Source: Bettongia penicillata ogilbyi
Taxonomy: Eukaryota > Chordata > Mammalia > Diprotodontia > Potoroidae
NCBI GenBank assembly: GCA_023548195.1
Contig: JAJHZJ010000311.1
Span: 10,709,119 to 10,773,118, forward strand
DNA: 64,000 nt
Reading direction: 5' to 3'
Shown here: positions 11,067 to 22,491 of the stretch, in pieces
Numbering within the stretch: the stretch's first letter is position 1
How the letters are laid out: every line of letters starts with the position of its first letter
Program-made: the position numbers and the translations under genes
The notes under the pieces: model-generated
The model's input: the letters and a program-made list of their open reading frames with translations, nothing else
Database searches by the model: none
Told to the model about the DNA's origin: nothing

Positions 11067-11940
11067 ATCTTTTAAAAAATAGCTATGAGCTTTATCTATC
11101 AGTTATATAGTATTTTTTTCTTTCTAAGTTTATCTATTTCTCCACTAATTTCCAAGATCTTTTTATTTTGTCTTTCATTTAGGGTTGCTATTTTTTTATG
11201 TTCTAGTTTTTGGATATGTATGTCATATTTTTTGATCCCTTTCTATTTAGGTAACAAACATTTTTAGAGAGAAATTTGGGTTTTTGGAAATTACACATAT
11301 TTTTTTCTAAAAACAACTTTAGTTATGTCCATTATGTTTTAATTTATTATAATTACTTTTTACATAATTATTCACTACTTGTTTTTTCACCTACACATTT
11401 ATCAGGATTGTATTACTTAGTCTGCTTTTAGGTCTGTATTTTTGGTTTATTTTTCATTTATTAGTATTTCATTACATTGTAGTATATAATAGATGTGCTT
11501 ATTATTATGATTTTTTCCATCTCTGGTTCTTTTTCGTCCTAGCACATTATTATTTTTTATAAAGACTACATAGAATCTGAAATCTGAATATTCTTGAATA
11601 TTCTTTCACATTTAAATATATGAGAAATCATTCCATTTTAATTTTTCCAAAAAACTTTTAAGTTCTACATTTCATTTCTCTTTCCCCCATAATGTTTCCA
11701 TTGGTTTTATCCATAGATCATAGAGGAATATTACTATTGCCTACTATTACTTTCATTACTTATTGTTTTGCAACTGCTAATTTTGTAGAAACTACATCTT
11801 TCAGTGCATCTATTTCTCTAGCCGGATAGTTTTTTGGTGATTTTCTTTTCATAATCTATGTTATTTCTTTGTTTGTTTTTACTAATACTATCAACTTTTA
11901 TTGTTACCTTATCAAAAAGGTAAATAATAGTAAATTAGGT
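11057..11940 (-). mobile_element. Ancient L1 ORF2, antisense, continuation toward its 5' side
   Basis: The T-rich plus strand continues the L1 ORF2 antisense pattern: gttgatctttt at 11062, ttctccactaatttccaagatctt, tttcatttagggttgc, tacattgtagtatataatagatgtg, and actgctaattttgtagaaac. No reading frame survives. It is the other half of the target at 4340-5475. Confidence 0.75.
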
Positions 11941-11959
11941 AAAAAAAATAGGTAAATAA

Positions 11960-12340
11960 AGGTGAAATAAATAGGAAATGGAGGCTGGGGTCAAATTTTG
12001 AATTTTAAATGCCAAAAAGGGAAAATTCTATGTCCTCCTGTAAGTAATAGGGGACCATTGGAACCTCTTAAGAAGGAGAGTGATAGTATCAGACTTGTAC
12101 TTCAGGATTAGCAGCTGTTTGAAAGATGGACAGGGAGGTGAAAAATCTGACAGAAACCATTGAGGTTTCTCAATGGTTTGCAACAGGTAAGACAACAATC
12201 AATGAAGGTCTAAACTAGGGTATGAGAAATGAGAGGGTAAAAGTGAAAATTTGTGGAGGAAAAATTTTGATAAGGCTTAGCAAGTGACTGGATATGGGAG
12301 TAAGCATCAAATATTGTACAAAATAATTCAGAAAACAAGA
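11960..12340 (+). repeat. Old interspersed repeat of uncertain family
   Basis: The stretch contains tcaaattttgaattttaaatgcc, gggaccattggaacctctt, cagacttgtacttcag, and gacaacaatcaatgaaggtctaaactaggg. It resembles a widespread old marsupial repeat (a segment reading agtccaggcgagaggtgatgagggcctgaactaggg in better copies). A similar layout appears at 30280-30870 and 42000-42200. I cannot name the family. Confidence 0.4.
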
Positions 12341-12639
12341 TCAGAAACAATAATTATATTGAGCAAGTAACAGCCAGAATACAACTGATAGAACTCCACC
12401 ACATATTCAGTTTCATTATATGACTGCTATGTCATACAGCAAATGCATTAAATTTCATAGATCATGGAAGAATAAGTCTATCTGTAGATTTTAAGTCTGA
12501 GATTATAAATCAATCTAGATAACCTTCTTCCTCCAAATAATCCAGTGTTGATTACCTCTTCATAGTTATAACAATTTTCTCATCACTCAATAACAATGAT
12601 TGTTAGGGAAATATTGCTTGCATTTTAAAATTCAGCATA

Positions 12640-12835
12640 AAAGTATGAATCACCAAGAAATTTCCAGGTGATGAAATGTGCATTAAACACATTTTTTTGT
12701 CCTTTTAAAAATGAAGAAACTGTATCTCAGAAAGGATAAATTATTGCTTGTAGTTATACAACAAGGAAAAGTTAATGCAGAGATTCATTTCCAATCCAGT
12801 ATTCCTTTGCCTATCCCATGATACTAAATAACTCA
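12640..12835 (+). repeat. MIR/CORE-SINE-like remnant
   Basis: It contains aaaatgaagaaactgtatctcagaaagg, a poor match to gatgaggaaactgaggc, followed by gtagttatacaacaagg in place of ggtcacacagctagt, and the closing run of the family. Divergent and without clear ends. Confidence 0.45.
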
Positions 12836-12870
12836 GAGAAAGAATTAAAAAATGATTAAAAAAAACAACC

Positions 12871-15177
12871 AGAGGCTGAGCCAAGATGGTGGAGTAAAAG
12901 CAGGGAATTACTTGACCTCTCCTGAAACCCCTCTAAATACCAAGGAAATTACTGACTCTAAACAAATTCTGGAGCAGCAGAACCCATAGAAAGACAGAGT
13001 GAAACAAATTTCCAGCCAAGAAAACCTGTGAGTTTAACAGGAAAGGTCTATTTCACCAGGATGGCACAGGAGCATAGTCCAGCTCAAGTGTGCCAGCAGA
13101 CACTGGACCCCAGTGAACCTAGAGTATTCCTCAGGGAGTGAATTCCAGGCAACTCTGGAGGGTTTCAGTCTTTTCAACCCCAAAACACAAAAGATTACTT
13201 AGAAGATGAATAGAAAAGATCTGTCAGACCTGGGTGAGAGAGGGGCACAGTCAAACCCCACCCCAGAACAGCATCAAGACAGTGGACACAGCAGTGGAGA
13301 TGGGAGCAGCAGCAGCTTTTCCCAGAGCTCTTAGCCCACAGATCATAATGGGATCAAATACTTGATCAAAAGAAGATTACAAGGGTCTTGCTACTAGCAT
13401 TGAGGCAGGACTCTATTTCTTTCCCCATACTTAGATCCAGGTTGCAGTCCTGGGTACCACAGTACTGGGGAGAGGAGGAACACTGGCATAGCAGAGCATG
13501 TGGCAGCCATGAAGAGGGAAGACTTGTCACAGTTTCAAGGCATTAAAGAGTGTTTGTGGTCACTCACAGACCAGAGAACAGGCCAGGAGAGGAGTAAATA
13601 CCTCTCCTTTGATCATACCACCTTGAAAGAATGAAAATTTACAGATCCATAGAAATATCTCTGAAAACAGTTGCACAAAAACCATGAAACTTGGGACAGT
13701 AGACAGTCCACACTGGAAGCAGAGAACTTAGCAAAAAGTTCAAAATTCAAGTAATTGACTGGGGAAATGAGCAAACAGAATAAAAAAAAAACTCTCAGAC
13801 TATAGAAACTTACTTCAATGACGAAAAATGATAAAAAAAAAAAACCCATACTCAGAAGAAGACAACAAAGTCAAAGTTCCTACATCCAAATGCTCCAAGA
13901 AAAATATGAATTGATCTCAGGCCATGGAAGAGTTCAAAAAGGAGTTTGAAAATCAAGTCAGAGAAGTAGAGGAAAAATCGGGAATGAGAGTGATACAAAA
14001 AAAAAAAATCATGAGAAACAAGTCAATAACTTGCTAAAGGAAACTCAAAGTATCCTGAAGAAAATAAGACCCTAAAAATAGACTAGACCAAATGGCAAAA
14101 GAGGTCCAAAAAACCAGTGAGGGGAGGAATGCCTTAAAAAGTAGAACTGATCAAATTAAAAAATAAGGTTCAAAAGCTCACTGAAGAAAATAATTCCTTA
14201 AAAATGAGCATGGAACAAATAGAGATTAACAACTCTATGAAAAATCAAGAAATCATAAAACAAAACCAAAAGGATGGAAAAAATAAAAGACAACATGTAA
14301 TATCTCATTGGAATAACAACTGACCTAGAAAATAGATCCAGGAGAGATAATTTAAAAATTGTTGGACTACCTGAACTCTATCATCAGGAAAAAAAAATCC
14401 TGAACATCATCTTCCAAGAAATTATCAAAGAAAACTTCCCTGATATTCTAGAATCAGAAGGTAAAATAGAAATTGAAAGAATTCTCCAATCATCTCCTAA
14501 AGAGATCCCAAAAGGAAAATTCCCAGGAATATTATAGTCAAATTTCATATTTTCAAGGTTAAAGAAAAAATACTGCAAGCAGCCAGAAAAAAATAATTCA
14601 GGTATTGTAGAAATCTATCTTACCCTACAGGAAAGTAGGAAAGAAGGAGATGTGTGGAGTTGATAGGAGTAAGGGCAGATTGGGGTAGGGAGTAGCAGAA
14701 GGAAAATCTTTTGTGCAGGGATAGGTTCAAAAGAGAGACTAGAATAAATGAGGGGCAGGATAGGAGGGAGGGAATATAGCTAATCTTTGACAATATGACT
14801 ATTATAGAAATGTTTTTTCCTGACTACACATGTGTAAGCTAAATGAATTACTTGCCTTCTCAATGAGAATGGGGAGGTAGGGAGGAAGGGAGAGAATTTA
14901 GAACTCAAAATTTTATAAGTGAATGTTAAAACCTTTTTATATGCAACTGGGAAATAAAATAAACAGGCAGTGAGGTATAAAAATCTATCTTACCCTACAG
15001 GAACATAGATGAAGAAAAGGATAAGAGAAAGGGATAGGGTGATGGAAGGACAGATTGGAGGAAGGAGTAATCAGAATGCATGCCACTGTGTGGTAGGGAG
15101 AGGGGAAAAATGGGGAGAAAATTTGGAATACAAAATCTTGTAGAAGTGAATATTGAAAAATGAAAAAAAACAAACAA
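12871..15177 (+). mobile_element. HAL1, sense, with internal deletion
   Basis: It begins with gaggctgagccaagatggtgg. The 5' UTR runs to about 13860, and the decayed ORF1 coiled coil spans about 13920-14300 (atggaagagttcaaaaagg). The RRM-like part follows (aatagatccaggagagat; atcatcttccaagaaattatc). At about 14608-14617 the ORF1 C-terminal sequence (ggtattgtagaaat) passes directly into the 3' UTR motif ctatcttaccctacagg, so the rest of ORF1 and the CA-repeat part of the 3' UTR are deleted. It ends with aaaatttggaatacaaaatc and an A-rich tail at 15155-15177. There is no ORF2. Confidence 0.87.
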
Positions 15178-15540
15178 ATCCAAACTTCTAAGCTCAAATT
15201 TGAGTCAGCTAGCCATTAAAAGGTCTATTTTTAACAAACAATGCTTAAGGAGTCCTTTCCCTTCCACAGACCCCCCAGTCCCCTTTTCAAATCTCTGCCT
15301 TCTCTCTAAGTAACTTTTCTGAGCTTAGTATTACAAATGCCTTATTATCTTAGTAGTATAAATACATTTTTCATCCCTGAATGACTGATATTAATTACCT
15401 AAAGCACTCTGGTTTTCACACTTTTCATTCCTTAACATCAGAAATTTTTTAACCATAGTTGTTAAATTTTTCTCACAAAAGGAAGGATTGTCACCTGTGT
15501 TTTTCTGGAATGTGACCTTTAAAACTTTCTCCAATACATT
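15178..15540. other. No recognised feature
   Basis: AT-rich sequence without a recognisable repeat, RNA gene or credible open frame. Confidence 0.5.
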
Positions 15541-15544
15541 TCAT

Positions 15545-15760
15545 AGCCAATAGTAATAGCAATTCATATTTATACAGTGCTCTTCACTGTCCAGTGTACT
15601 TTCAATAGATGGCCTCATTTCATCTTCACAAAATCTGTGTGAATGTTGTTATCTCTGTTTTTAAGAGGTTTAGATAGATCACCTACCCAAGGTTACATAA
15701 AAAGAAAATGGCTGGGGCAGGAATTTGGTCTATACTTTCCTTATTCCAACCAGAATGATG
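15545..15760 (+). repeat. MAR1/MIR-type CORE-SINE remnant
   Basis: The order of motifs fits the family: catatttatacagtgctcttcac, ggcctcatttcatcttcacaaa, gtgtgaatgttgttatc, aggtttagatagatcacctacccaaggttac. Diverged from the young form but collinear with copies at 46645 and 57675. Confidence 0.65.
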
Positions 15761-16079
15761 GAAGGTCTCAAGTTCGCACTTCATAAGGATCAGAGAAGGA
15801 TCAGAATTTAAGAATATATTGGAGGACCAAGAGGTATCAATAAAAGTTTATTTATTTTTCATCAATAAGGCAAAGAAAAGAAAAATTACAGATTACAAAA
15901 GGAACAAATTTTTTATGAAGTAAAATTATGTGTTCATATTTATTTGAATTTAAAGTACATTTATACAGATAGAAGAAAGAAATATTTATTGTCAAATGTA
16001 CTTCCTTGTACTCTCTTGTTTAAGAATCATATTTTCCATTCTTCTTTTTTTCTACTCATTTTCCACAAATATACTTTTT

Positions 16080-17770
16080 TGGGGGGAGAATTGCTTCCAT
16101 GGTTCTGTTTTAACACTTTGAGGTGTCACAGATGTGACCTATTTTAACTGAATGAGCATCCCTGTCTCTAACCATGGTGACTGTAACTTCTGATTTGCTC
16201 CTTGGATAACCTCCAGTAAGCTTCTTATTCCCCTTTGCATGTTTTCTCAACATTTAATATTTAAATAATATTTTTTAAATGCATATTATCTGTCAATGAG
16301 GGTTATCTATAAAACACTGCAGAAAACTTGCATAGGTAATCTCCTGCTATCTACTTTCACTTGAACAACATGTAACTATTTGGTCAAGAACATCTACTTC
16401 TACCATATTTTCGCAGAATAGGATAGTGTCCATCTTGTCATTTGGATTGTTCTCTCTTAAATCTGAATATTTGGAGGAAGAGTGCTCATAATAGTAAGGG
16501 TCTTGGAACTCAGACTGGTATGACGTCACTGTCAGTGAAGATTCCTTGTTAGATTTCAAAACCAGTTTCATGCAGTTGTCTATGTTTGTTATTTCTGAAA
16601 ATTCTTTACAATTCCGATGAAGAGTCCCATCTATGCTTCACCTAAAGTTTTGCAATTCTCAAGGAAAGATCAAGAAATGTAAAATAATTTACCAAATTTA
16701 TAGAATAAACTTTGTTGAATAGCAGATTCATGAGCTTCCACACTGCATCTGTAGGTACAGTGGTATTGTTCCTTCTCATATCATCTTTTCCATCTAGTAT
16801 CATCCTCTGAATAGGGGAATTTGTTGAACGAGTATGTGTTTTCAGTGTCTATTGCCAAACAAAATTTCAAGCCAATCTTATCTGGCTTGTGTGACATATA
16901 CTGAATAAATTTACAGTGTGCTTTTCCAGGTAACAGTTGCTCATTAACATATACCTCAGGAACAAATGCCTTTTGAGAATTTTCAGTAAAAGGATTCCAC
17001 AGTGAAGATGCTAGGCAAAACATCTCATCAGATAGATCTTATTTCCTTCTCATTTACAGCAAAGGTACCACATTGTATTTAGGAGTCAATTATGTGACCA
17101 GGTTTTCTGAACAAAAGACACTGCCATATACTTTCTACAGGTAGATTTCTTGCAACAAGTATGTCTCAAGGAACCAGAACACCAAAACACTTTTCTAATG
17201 GCTCTAATGTAATGAATAAGCTAGCATTCCCTTTTCCTGACTATACCTCAGCAGCTGCAGAATTATGAATGTTTCTAAGCACTTGCTAAAAAAGTGAAAA
17301 GAAGAAATGGGAATTTTCTTAATGATTTGAGTTTTAGAATAAGCAGTAGAGTCTAAAAACATAACAACATTTAGCTGTTGTATGCATTCTCACACTGCTT
17401 GATGCATCAGTCCATTGTCAAGAAGAATCATATTTACATTTCAGATTTTGTATCTTTTAATCTCTTTTTTCATGAACTTGGGTCTGATGAGAACTATTTT
17501 GCTTGTTATCTTTTAGATTGTTAGTTATAGAAGGAACTTCATTGATATACTGATTATTATTGGAATCAGATGAAAAAGACTCTTTCTGCCTCGATTCATT
17601 GCATTGCTAGCATTTATACTATCCAATTCTCTATCTGAATATTCAACATTGATGAGTCAGATAAGATTTTTCTTAATAATTCTGAATCTGTTCTTCAGAA
17701 TCTCTAGGACGTTTCTTTCAGTAATGATGCAAGCAAAGTTATATTATTATAGTAAACTAAAAATTCAGAA
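16080..17770 (-). pseudogene. piggyBac-type DNA transposase fossil
   Basis: Minus-strand reading gives piggyBac transposase segments in the right order across several frames. At about 16950-16905 there is VNEQLLPGKAHCKF followed by MSHKPDKIGLKFCLAID, matching the family's DEQLxPFKGRCPF and PxKPxKYGIK. At about 16750-16650 is LMNLLFNKVYSINLVNYFTF, matching the NFFTS region. At about 16400-16383 is VDVLDQ, and at about 16330 WPMQVF. Near 16140 there is a possible Cys-rich tail (CDTSKC). Two catalytic aspartates are replaced by Asn (VNEQ for VDEQ, NYF for DNFF) and stops abound, so it cannot cut or paste DNA. Upstream sequence to about 17770 still looks coding-derived but weaker. I did not find terminal repeats or TTAA ends. 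Confidence 0.82.
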
Positions 17771-18220
17771 AATCTGAGAAACTGGAAAAAATTAAAAATT
17801 GAAACAGTGGAAACTGTATATAAAGTTACAATTTTTTTTACTCTATATATACATTATTTGCAAGTTCTTATAAACATTTGAAAAATTCTGTGGATGCTAC
17901 CAAGAGAATACAGGCAAAGAAATGATCAATAGATTTAAATATAGGAGCATTTCCTCTTGTTTATTTAAAATAAAGTATAAATTAGTTAAATATTCATGTC
18001 ACTTGACTCATATGGTCCTTATAAGAAGAAGCACATACTTTATTTCTTTTGTTATTTGAAAAGTCTTGTGAATGCTAATAAATATTGATAATAATGATAT
18101 AGAAAAAGTCATGGCATATGAAATCAAAATACCTAAGATTTTTTGAGATAAATGTGAATAATTTATGGAGTGTAGAGGCCATCAGTTATTCACTGGTCAA
18201 GGAAATGTGTATGTTTATCT
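17771..18220. other. No recognised feature
   Basis: Very AT-rich sequence. It may contain the outer end of the piggyBac element but no terminal repeat could be identified by eye. Confidence 0.45.
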
Positions 18221-18238
18221 AAAAGAATAGAAGATTTG
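18221..18238. repeat. Target-site duplication, left copy (18.2-kb element)
   Basis: The 18-mer aaaagaatagaagatttg recurs at 20071-20088 with one mismatch (g to a at the thirteenth base). Confidence 0.85.
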
Positions 18239-20070
18239 GAGAGGATTCTGGGAAGATGGTAGAGGTTAGAAAATTGCAAGTTCCCCTAATTTCTCCCCCA
18301 AATGAGAAAACAATAGCACCTCAGGGCAAACATAGAGCAGTAAAAATAAATATGAGTGGGGACAGAATAGTAGCCCTCCTAGGACAACTGGAGAAGATCT
18401 GAAGAAAAATTCCAGGACAAGGTTTGGTCCCAGTGAAAAGTAGACACCTCCAGGCAAGGTTTTTTTAAACAATAAACTGCAAGCCCTGAAGTTAGCTGGG
18501 TTGGAAGGCTGTCTCAGCCCCAGTCACAGGAACTTTTACCCCTAAGACAGAGAGGAGAGTTGAGCATCTGAGCTGGGGGAGATTGAAGAAACCTCTGCTG
18601 GCAAGAAACACCAGACCCAGCTGTGCTGCATAGACACAGCCTGGGGTGAGAAGGATCTAGTACAGGACTCATGAGAGCAGAAACAGTGGGGCAGAGATGC
18701 CATTGGCTGTGGTCACGTACAGAGTCTGGAGGTCTTGGTTTTGGTTCCAGGCCAGAGGGGAGAATTGAAAGAAGATCTAAGGCCAAGGGCACCACCCACC
18801 ATGCCCCAAAACTAGAGGTCATTACATTGCAAAAACTAAGATACTACAAATTTTTTAAAAAATGCACAGGCAAAGGAGAAAGAATCCAACCAAAGATAGT
18901 TACTATGGGAATAGAGAAGACCAGGGTTCTTTTTAAGATGAGGATATTGAAGAAAAAAATCAACTCTCTTCTACCCCAAAGAGTAACATCAAATGGTCCC
19001 CTACCCAAAAAAGAATTCATAGAAGAACCTTAAAAAAACTTTAAAAATAAAATGAGATTGAGGAAACAATCCAAGAAAAACAAAAGGATTATGAAAATAA
19101 AGTCAACCAATTAGAACATGAGATTCAGAATCTTAAGGAAGAAAATGATTCCTTGAAAATCGTAATTGGGCGAGGGGAAGTCAGTGAAGTTATAAGAGAT
19201 CAGGAAATAATAAAACAAAATATAAAGAATGAAAAAATAGAAGAGAATGTGAAATATCTTATAAGTAAAACAGCTAAACTAGGGAACAGATCAATAAGAG
19301 AAAATATAAGAATAATTGGACTATCTGAAAGCTATGATTAAAAAAAAAGAAAGAAATCATTGAAGGAAATCATCCTGAAGCATTAGAACAAGAAGGGAAA
19401 GTAGAGATAGAAAAAGAACTTCACTGATCACCACCTAAAAGTGATACTATGAGGCAAACCAACAGGAATATTATAATCAAATTCTGAAACTCTCAGTTCA
19501 AGGATAAAATATTATGATAAATATAAGTTAGATACGGAGGTGCCACAATTAGAATCATATAAGACCTAGAAGCAGTGACACTAAAAGACAGGTCTTGAGA
19601 TACTATATATTGATGAGCAAAAGAACTGGGCTTCTGGCCAAAGACAACACATCCAACAAAGCTAAGTATAATCCTGAATGAAAAACAAAACTGGAACTTG
19701 TTAAAGAAAGTATATGTCTACATATGTAGGTATGTGTGTTTATATGTATCTGTATATGTGTTTATGTGTAAGTATATATTTATACACAAATATTTCAGTG
19801 CTTAACTGTAGCCTTGTAGGTGAGGGGGAAAAGAAGAAAGTAAAAAGTACACAACAGAGAACAAAATAAAATTTACAAAGAAGCAAAGAAAAGATGGACA
19901 GCTCTCAATACAGGGCATAGTATTTTTTATATAAGCTTTATTAAAATGAAAATTTATCGCTATATATATTGAATCCTTTCTTCCTTTCTGTTGTGTACAT
20001 GAAATACTTTTTTTCTTTTTTCATTTTGTATTTAAGTTTTAGTGCTTAAGTCTAAAATAAAAAGAGAAAA
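18239..20070 (+). mobile_element. HAL1-like element of a second, divergent subfamily, full length
   Basis: The element starts with agaggattctgggaagatgg, a typical L1-class 5' end. It has a GC-richer 5' UTR to about 18830, one ORF1-like region, a 3' UTR of about 380 bases with a TATG-rich tract (19700-19790), and ends in an A-rich run (20058-20074). The 17-18 bp flanking duplication fixes both ends, giving about 1.83 kb. There is no room for ORF2. Its UTRs do not resemble the other HAL1 copies in the window, so it is a separate lineage or a separate origin of an ORF2-less element. Confidence 0.8.
18890..19690 (+). pseudogene. L1 ORF1-like protein relic in the 18.2-kb element
   Basis: The coiled coil reads QKDYENKVNQLEHEIQNLKE and continues through SLK, then IRDQEIIKQN and NVKYLISKTAKL. 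The start of the RRM-like domain is NRSIRENIRIIGLSES at about 19290-19335. Further relics of the C-terminal domain follow (RNIIIKF near 19465; THPTKLSIILN near 19645). Frameshifts occur near 19030 and 19340 and several stops follow. In intact elements this protein binds the element RNA as a trimer. Confidence 0.78.
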
Positions 20071-20088
20071 AAAAGAATAGAAAATTTG
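20071..20088. repeat. Target-site duplication, right copy (18.2-kb element)
   Basis: Matches 18221-18238 with one mismatch and follows the A-rich tail directly. Confidence 0.85.
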
Positions 20089-20109
20089 ATGGTATTCATG
20101 GATTTAATT

Positions 20110-20410
20110 CTTTATTTTGTGGAAGAAAGATTAGGCCTGTTCTGCTTGGACCCCAGAGTGTAGAACTGGGAAGGACTGGTTCTTCCTAAAAGTGAAAAGA
20201 GGGAAAGTTTGGTTTGATGTAGTAAAGAACCTCATAATTACTAATGTTCTTTAAAAGTGTTCTCACTCAAGGGAAAGCTTCAAATGAATTCTGGATGATC
20301 ATTTGACAGGTACATCGTTCAGACCATTATTTGGAAGGATAGATTCAACAAGGTAGCTTCTGAATATGCTTCCAGCTCAGATTTTGTGATTCTGAGAATT
20401 ACTAAGTTTT
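20110..20410 (+). repeat. CR1/L3-type LINE 3' end
   Basis: The sequence follows the amniote CR1 3' region: ggcctgttctgcttggacccc, agagtgtagaact, gggaaagcttcaaatgaattctggatgatcatttgacaggtac, and a final ttttgtgattctgag. The same collinear motifs occur at 36900-37310 (sense) and 40095-40380 (antisense). Confidence 0.72.
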
Positions 20411-21034
20411 GTCCCTTACACATGTATGCTAGTTTCTAAAATCTTTGGCCACAGAGACCTTGGGGTTTCGGGTCTTTTATATTTACCCACAAGATCCAGT
20501 AAAGTGAATTCTTAAATGTTTATTGGCATATTGAGGAGAATACATTTTGGTCATTGGGTTTTATTTCTTTTAAAGGGTTTGAAAAGTATCTCATCCATCA
20601 AGTTTCCTTCTCTAGAAATATAGGCTCCTTCTACACACTATGTGGAAATTGCAAAGAAAGCTATTTAGTCTTGATATATTTTTAAAAAATTGAACTGTTC
20701 AAAAGTACAAATACCTGCTTTGAAAGGAAATTGGTTCTCTCTCATTGGAGTTCTTCGAGTAAATACTAGATAATCATTTATATGGCGTACTTAGCCTAAG
20801 AGTATTTTTTTATCTGTATTGGACTCCATAGTTTTTAGGGTTTTTCCTAGATCTGGAAAATTGAAATTCTATGAATATCCATTGCTTGCCATTACATCAA
20901 AGCTATCTCCAAATTATCCTTAAATTTACCTCTTCCTCATACTTTTTATAGTGTCCAGGTCCCACATTTTTTAAATAAACCATCAAAAAAAAGATTAAAT
21001 TCAAAGAAAGAGATCAATCACAAACTTAAAGGAA
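20411..21034. other. No recognised feature
   Basis: Apparently unique AT-rich sequence without credible coding potential. Confidence 0.5.
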
Positions 21035-21035
21035 G

Positions 21036-21292
21036 AGAGCTAGTTAGTACAATGGATAGAGTGTCAGGCCTGGAGTCAAGAATACACATCGTCCTGAGGT
21101 CAAATGCAGCCTCAAAAACCTACTAGCTATATGACCCTTGGCAAGTCACTTAACCTTATTTGCTTAGTTTCTTCACCTATAAAATAACCTGGAGAAGGAA
21201 ATAGCAAACCACTCTTCTATCTTTGACAAGAAATCCCCAAATAGGGGATTCATGAAGCTTCAGACATGACTGAAAAAAGCTAAACAACAAAA
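21036..21292 (+). mobile_element. tRNA-derived SINE with RTE-like tail
   Basis: It has the tRNA-like head (gtacaatggatagagtgtcaggcctggagtcaag, containing a box A-like start), gaggtcaaatgcagcctc as the box B-like part, ggcaagtcacttaacctt, ctggagaaggaaatagcaaaccactc, tttgacaagaaatcccc, and a tail of cagacatgactgaaa ending in aaacaacaaaa. About 255 bases, the usual length. Confidence 0.88.
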
Positions 21293-21299
21293 ATCCCAG

Positions 21300-22180
21300 T
21301 TAGAGGACTATCTTATATAGAAATGTAGAGTAAGGATTTGCCTATAAAGCACATATACCAAAATTGTGAATTTTACTGAGAAGACAGACATGGCTCTGGA
21401 GTAAAGATAATGCATAATGCATGAAACAATCATTATTTTCAATTAGTGTGAGGTAGTATCGTAGAGTGTAAAAAGTAGTGGATAACGAGATATAAACACC
21501 TTTGTCCCTATCAACTGAATGTATTTTATCTTTATCAGACCTTTTTATCATTGGTACATGGAGTTTCCTTTATCAATTCAGGTAAATATCAACTTGCTCT
21601 GTAAGTCATCGTGGATTCCCCATCCCCCTCCCCCTTAGAGATTTGTCTGGATGGTGACAGGTTAAATAAGTTGCCTAATATCACTCAACTAGTATACATC
21701 AGATGTAAGATACGAATCCAAGTTATTCTAATGACTTGATTCAATTCAATTAATCCTGTCAATAACCCTCAAATGCACATTTAACCAAAAGCACAGTATA
21801 TTACTCGTCTAGTTTGGTGAATTGATTGGACTGAGCAATTTTTTTTTTTTTTTAAAGTGAGAGTATAAGCTATTGGGAAAGCCAAAAACCCGTAAGTTGA
21901 ATTCAGTTGACCCAACTACCAGCCAAGAATATATAATGTCTTCAAGTCCAATGTTAGTTACTTTCCTCATCAGAAAACTCACTGTCCTTTGAAATTTAAA
22001 TAGTGTTGGCAATCGTTCCTCATCAGTAACCTCTGCCCCTTTGAGTATAGGGCTGGAGGGTGGAAAGAACTCCTCCATGAGCCTCCATTTAAAGAGGATT
22101 CCCAGGAAAACTATCTTTCCATTTCTGACCAATTTGTGCTCCTTGGACTGGACTCTACCATGACCACATGCCAAGTTGCT
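21300..22180. other. Mostly unassigned sequence
   Basis: At 21655-21735 a weak MIR-like stretch is visible (ggttaaataagttgcctaatatcactcaactagtatac). A 14-base T run lies at 21840. The open frame at 22174-21809 (121 codons, minus) has no family signature and I leave it out as a gene. Confidence 0.4.
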
Positions 22181-22184
22181 TCTT

Positions 22185-22368
22185 CCTCAGACCCTTCTCT
22201 CCACCTTTCGGTCAGTTTTCCTTTGTGTTCTGTCTCCTTCCATTAGATTATAATGGATATTATAATCCCTTGACAACAGGGATTTTTCTTATTCATATTT
22301 GTATGCCCAGCATTTAGAATAGTGACGAACATATAGTAAGCATTTAACAAATTTTTTTTAATTGACTA
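22185..22368 (+). repeat. L2-type LINE 3' end
   Basis: The terminal part of an L2-class LINE is recognisable: agattataatggatattataatcccttgacaacagggatt corresponds to the usual gactgtaagctccttgagggcagggac, followed by tttgtatgcccagcatttagaatagtg and catatagtaagcatttaacaaa. Confidence 0.7.
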
Positions 22369-22379
22369 TCTCATTCATA

Positions 22380-22491
22380 TAGAACTTGAAGGTGGATTAA
22401 CATTTTCTTTAAAAATATCATAATCTTTATTTTACATTTGAGGAAATTGAGGATTAGAGAGACTTAATGACTTGGCATACTTCCACGACTA
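22380..22491 (+). repeat. MAR1/MIR-like remnant, cut by a SINE
   Basis: It reads tagaacttgaaggtgg, ctttattttacatttgaggaaattgaggattagagagacttaatgacttggc. It ends at the start of the SINE at 22492. Confidence 0.55.
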
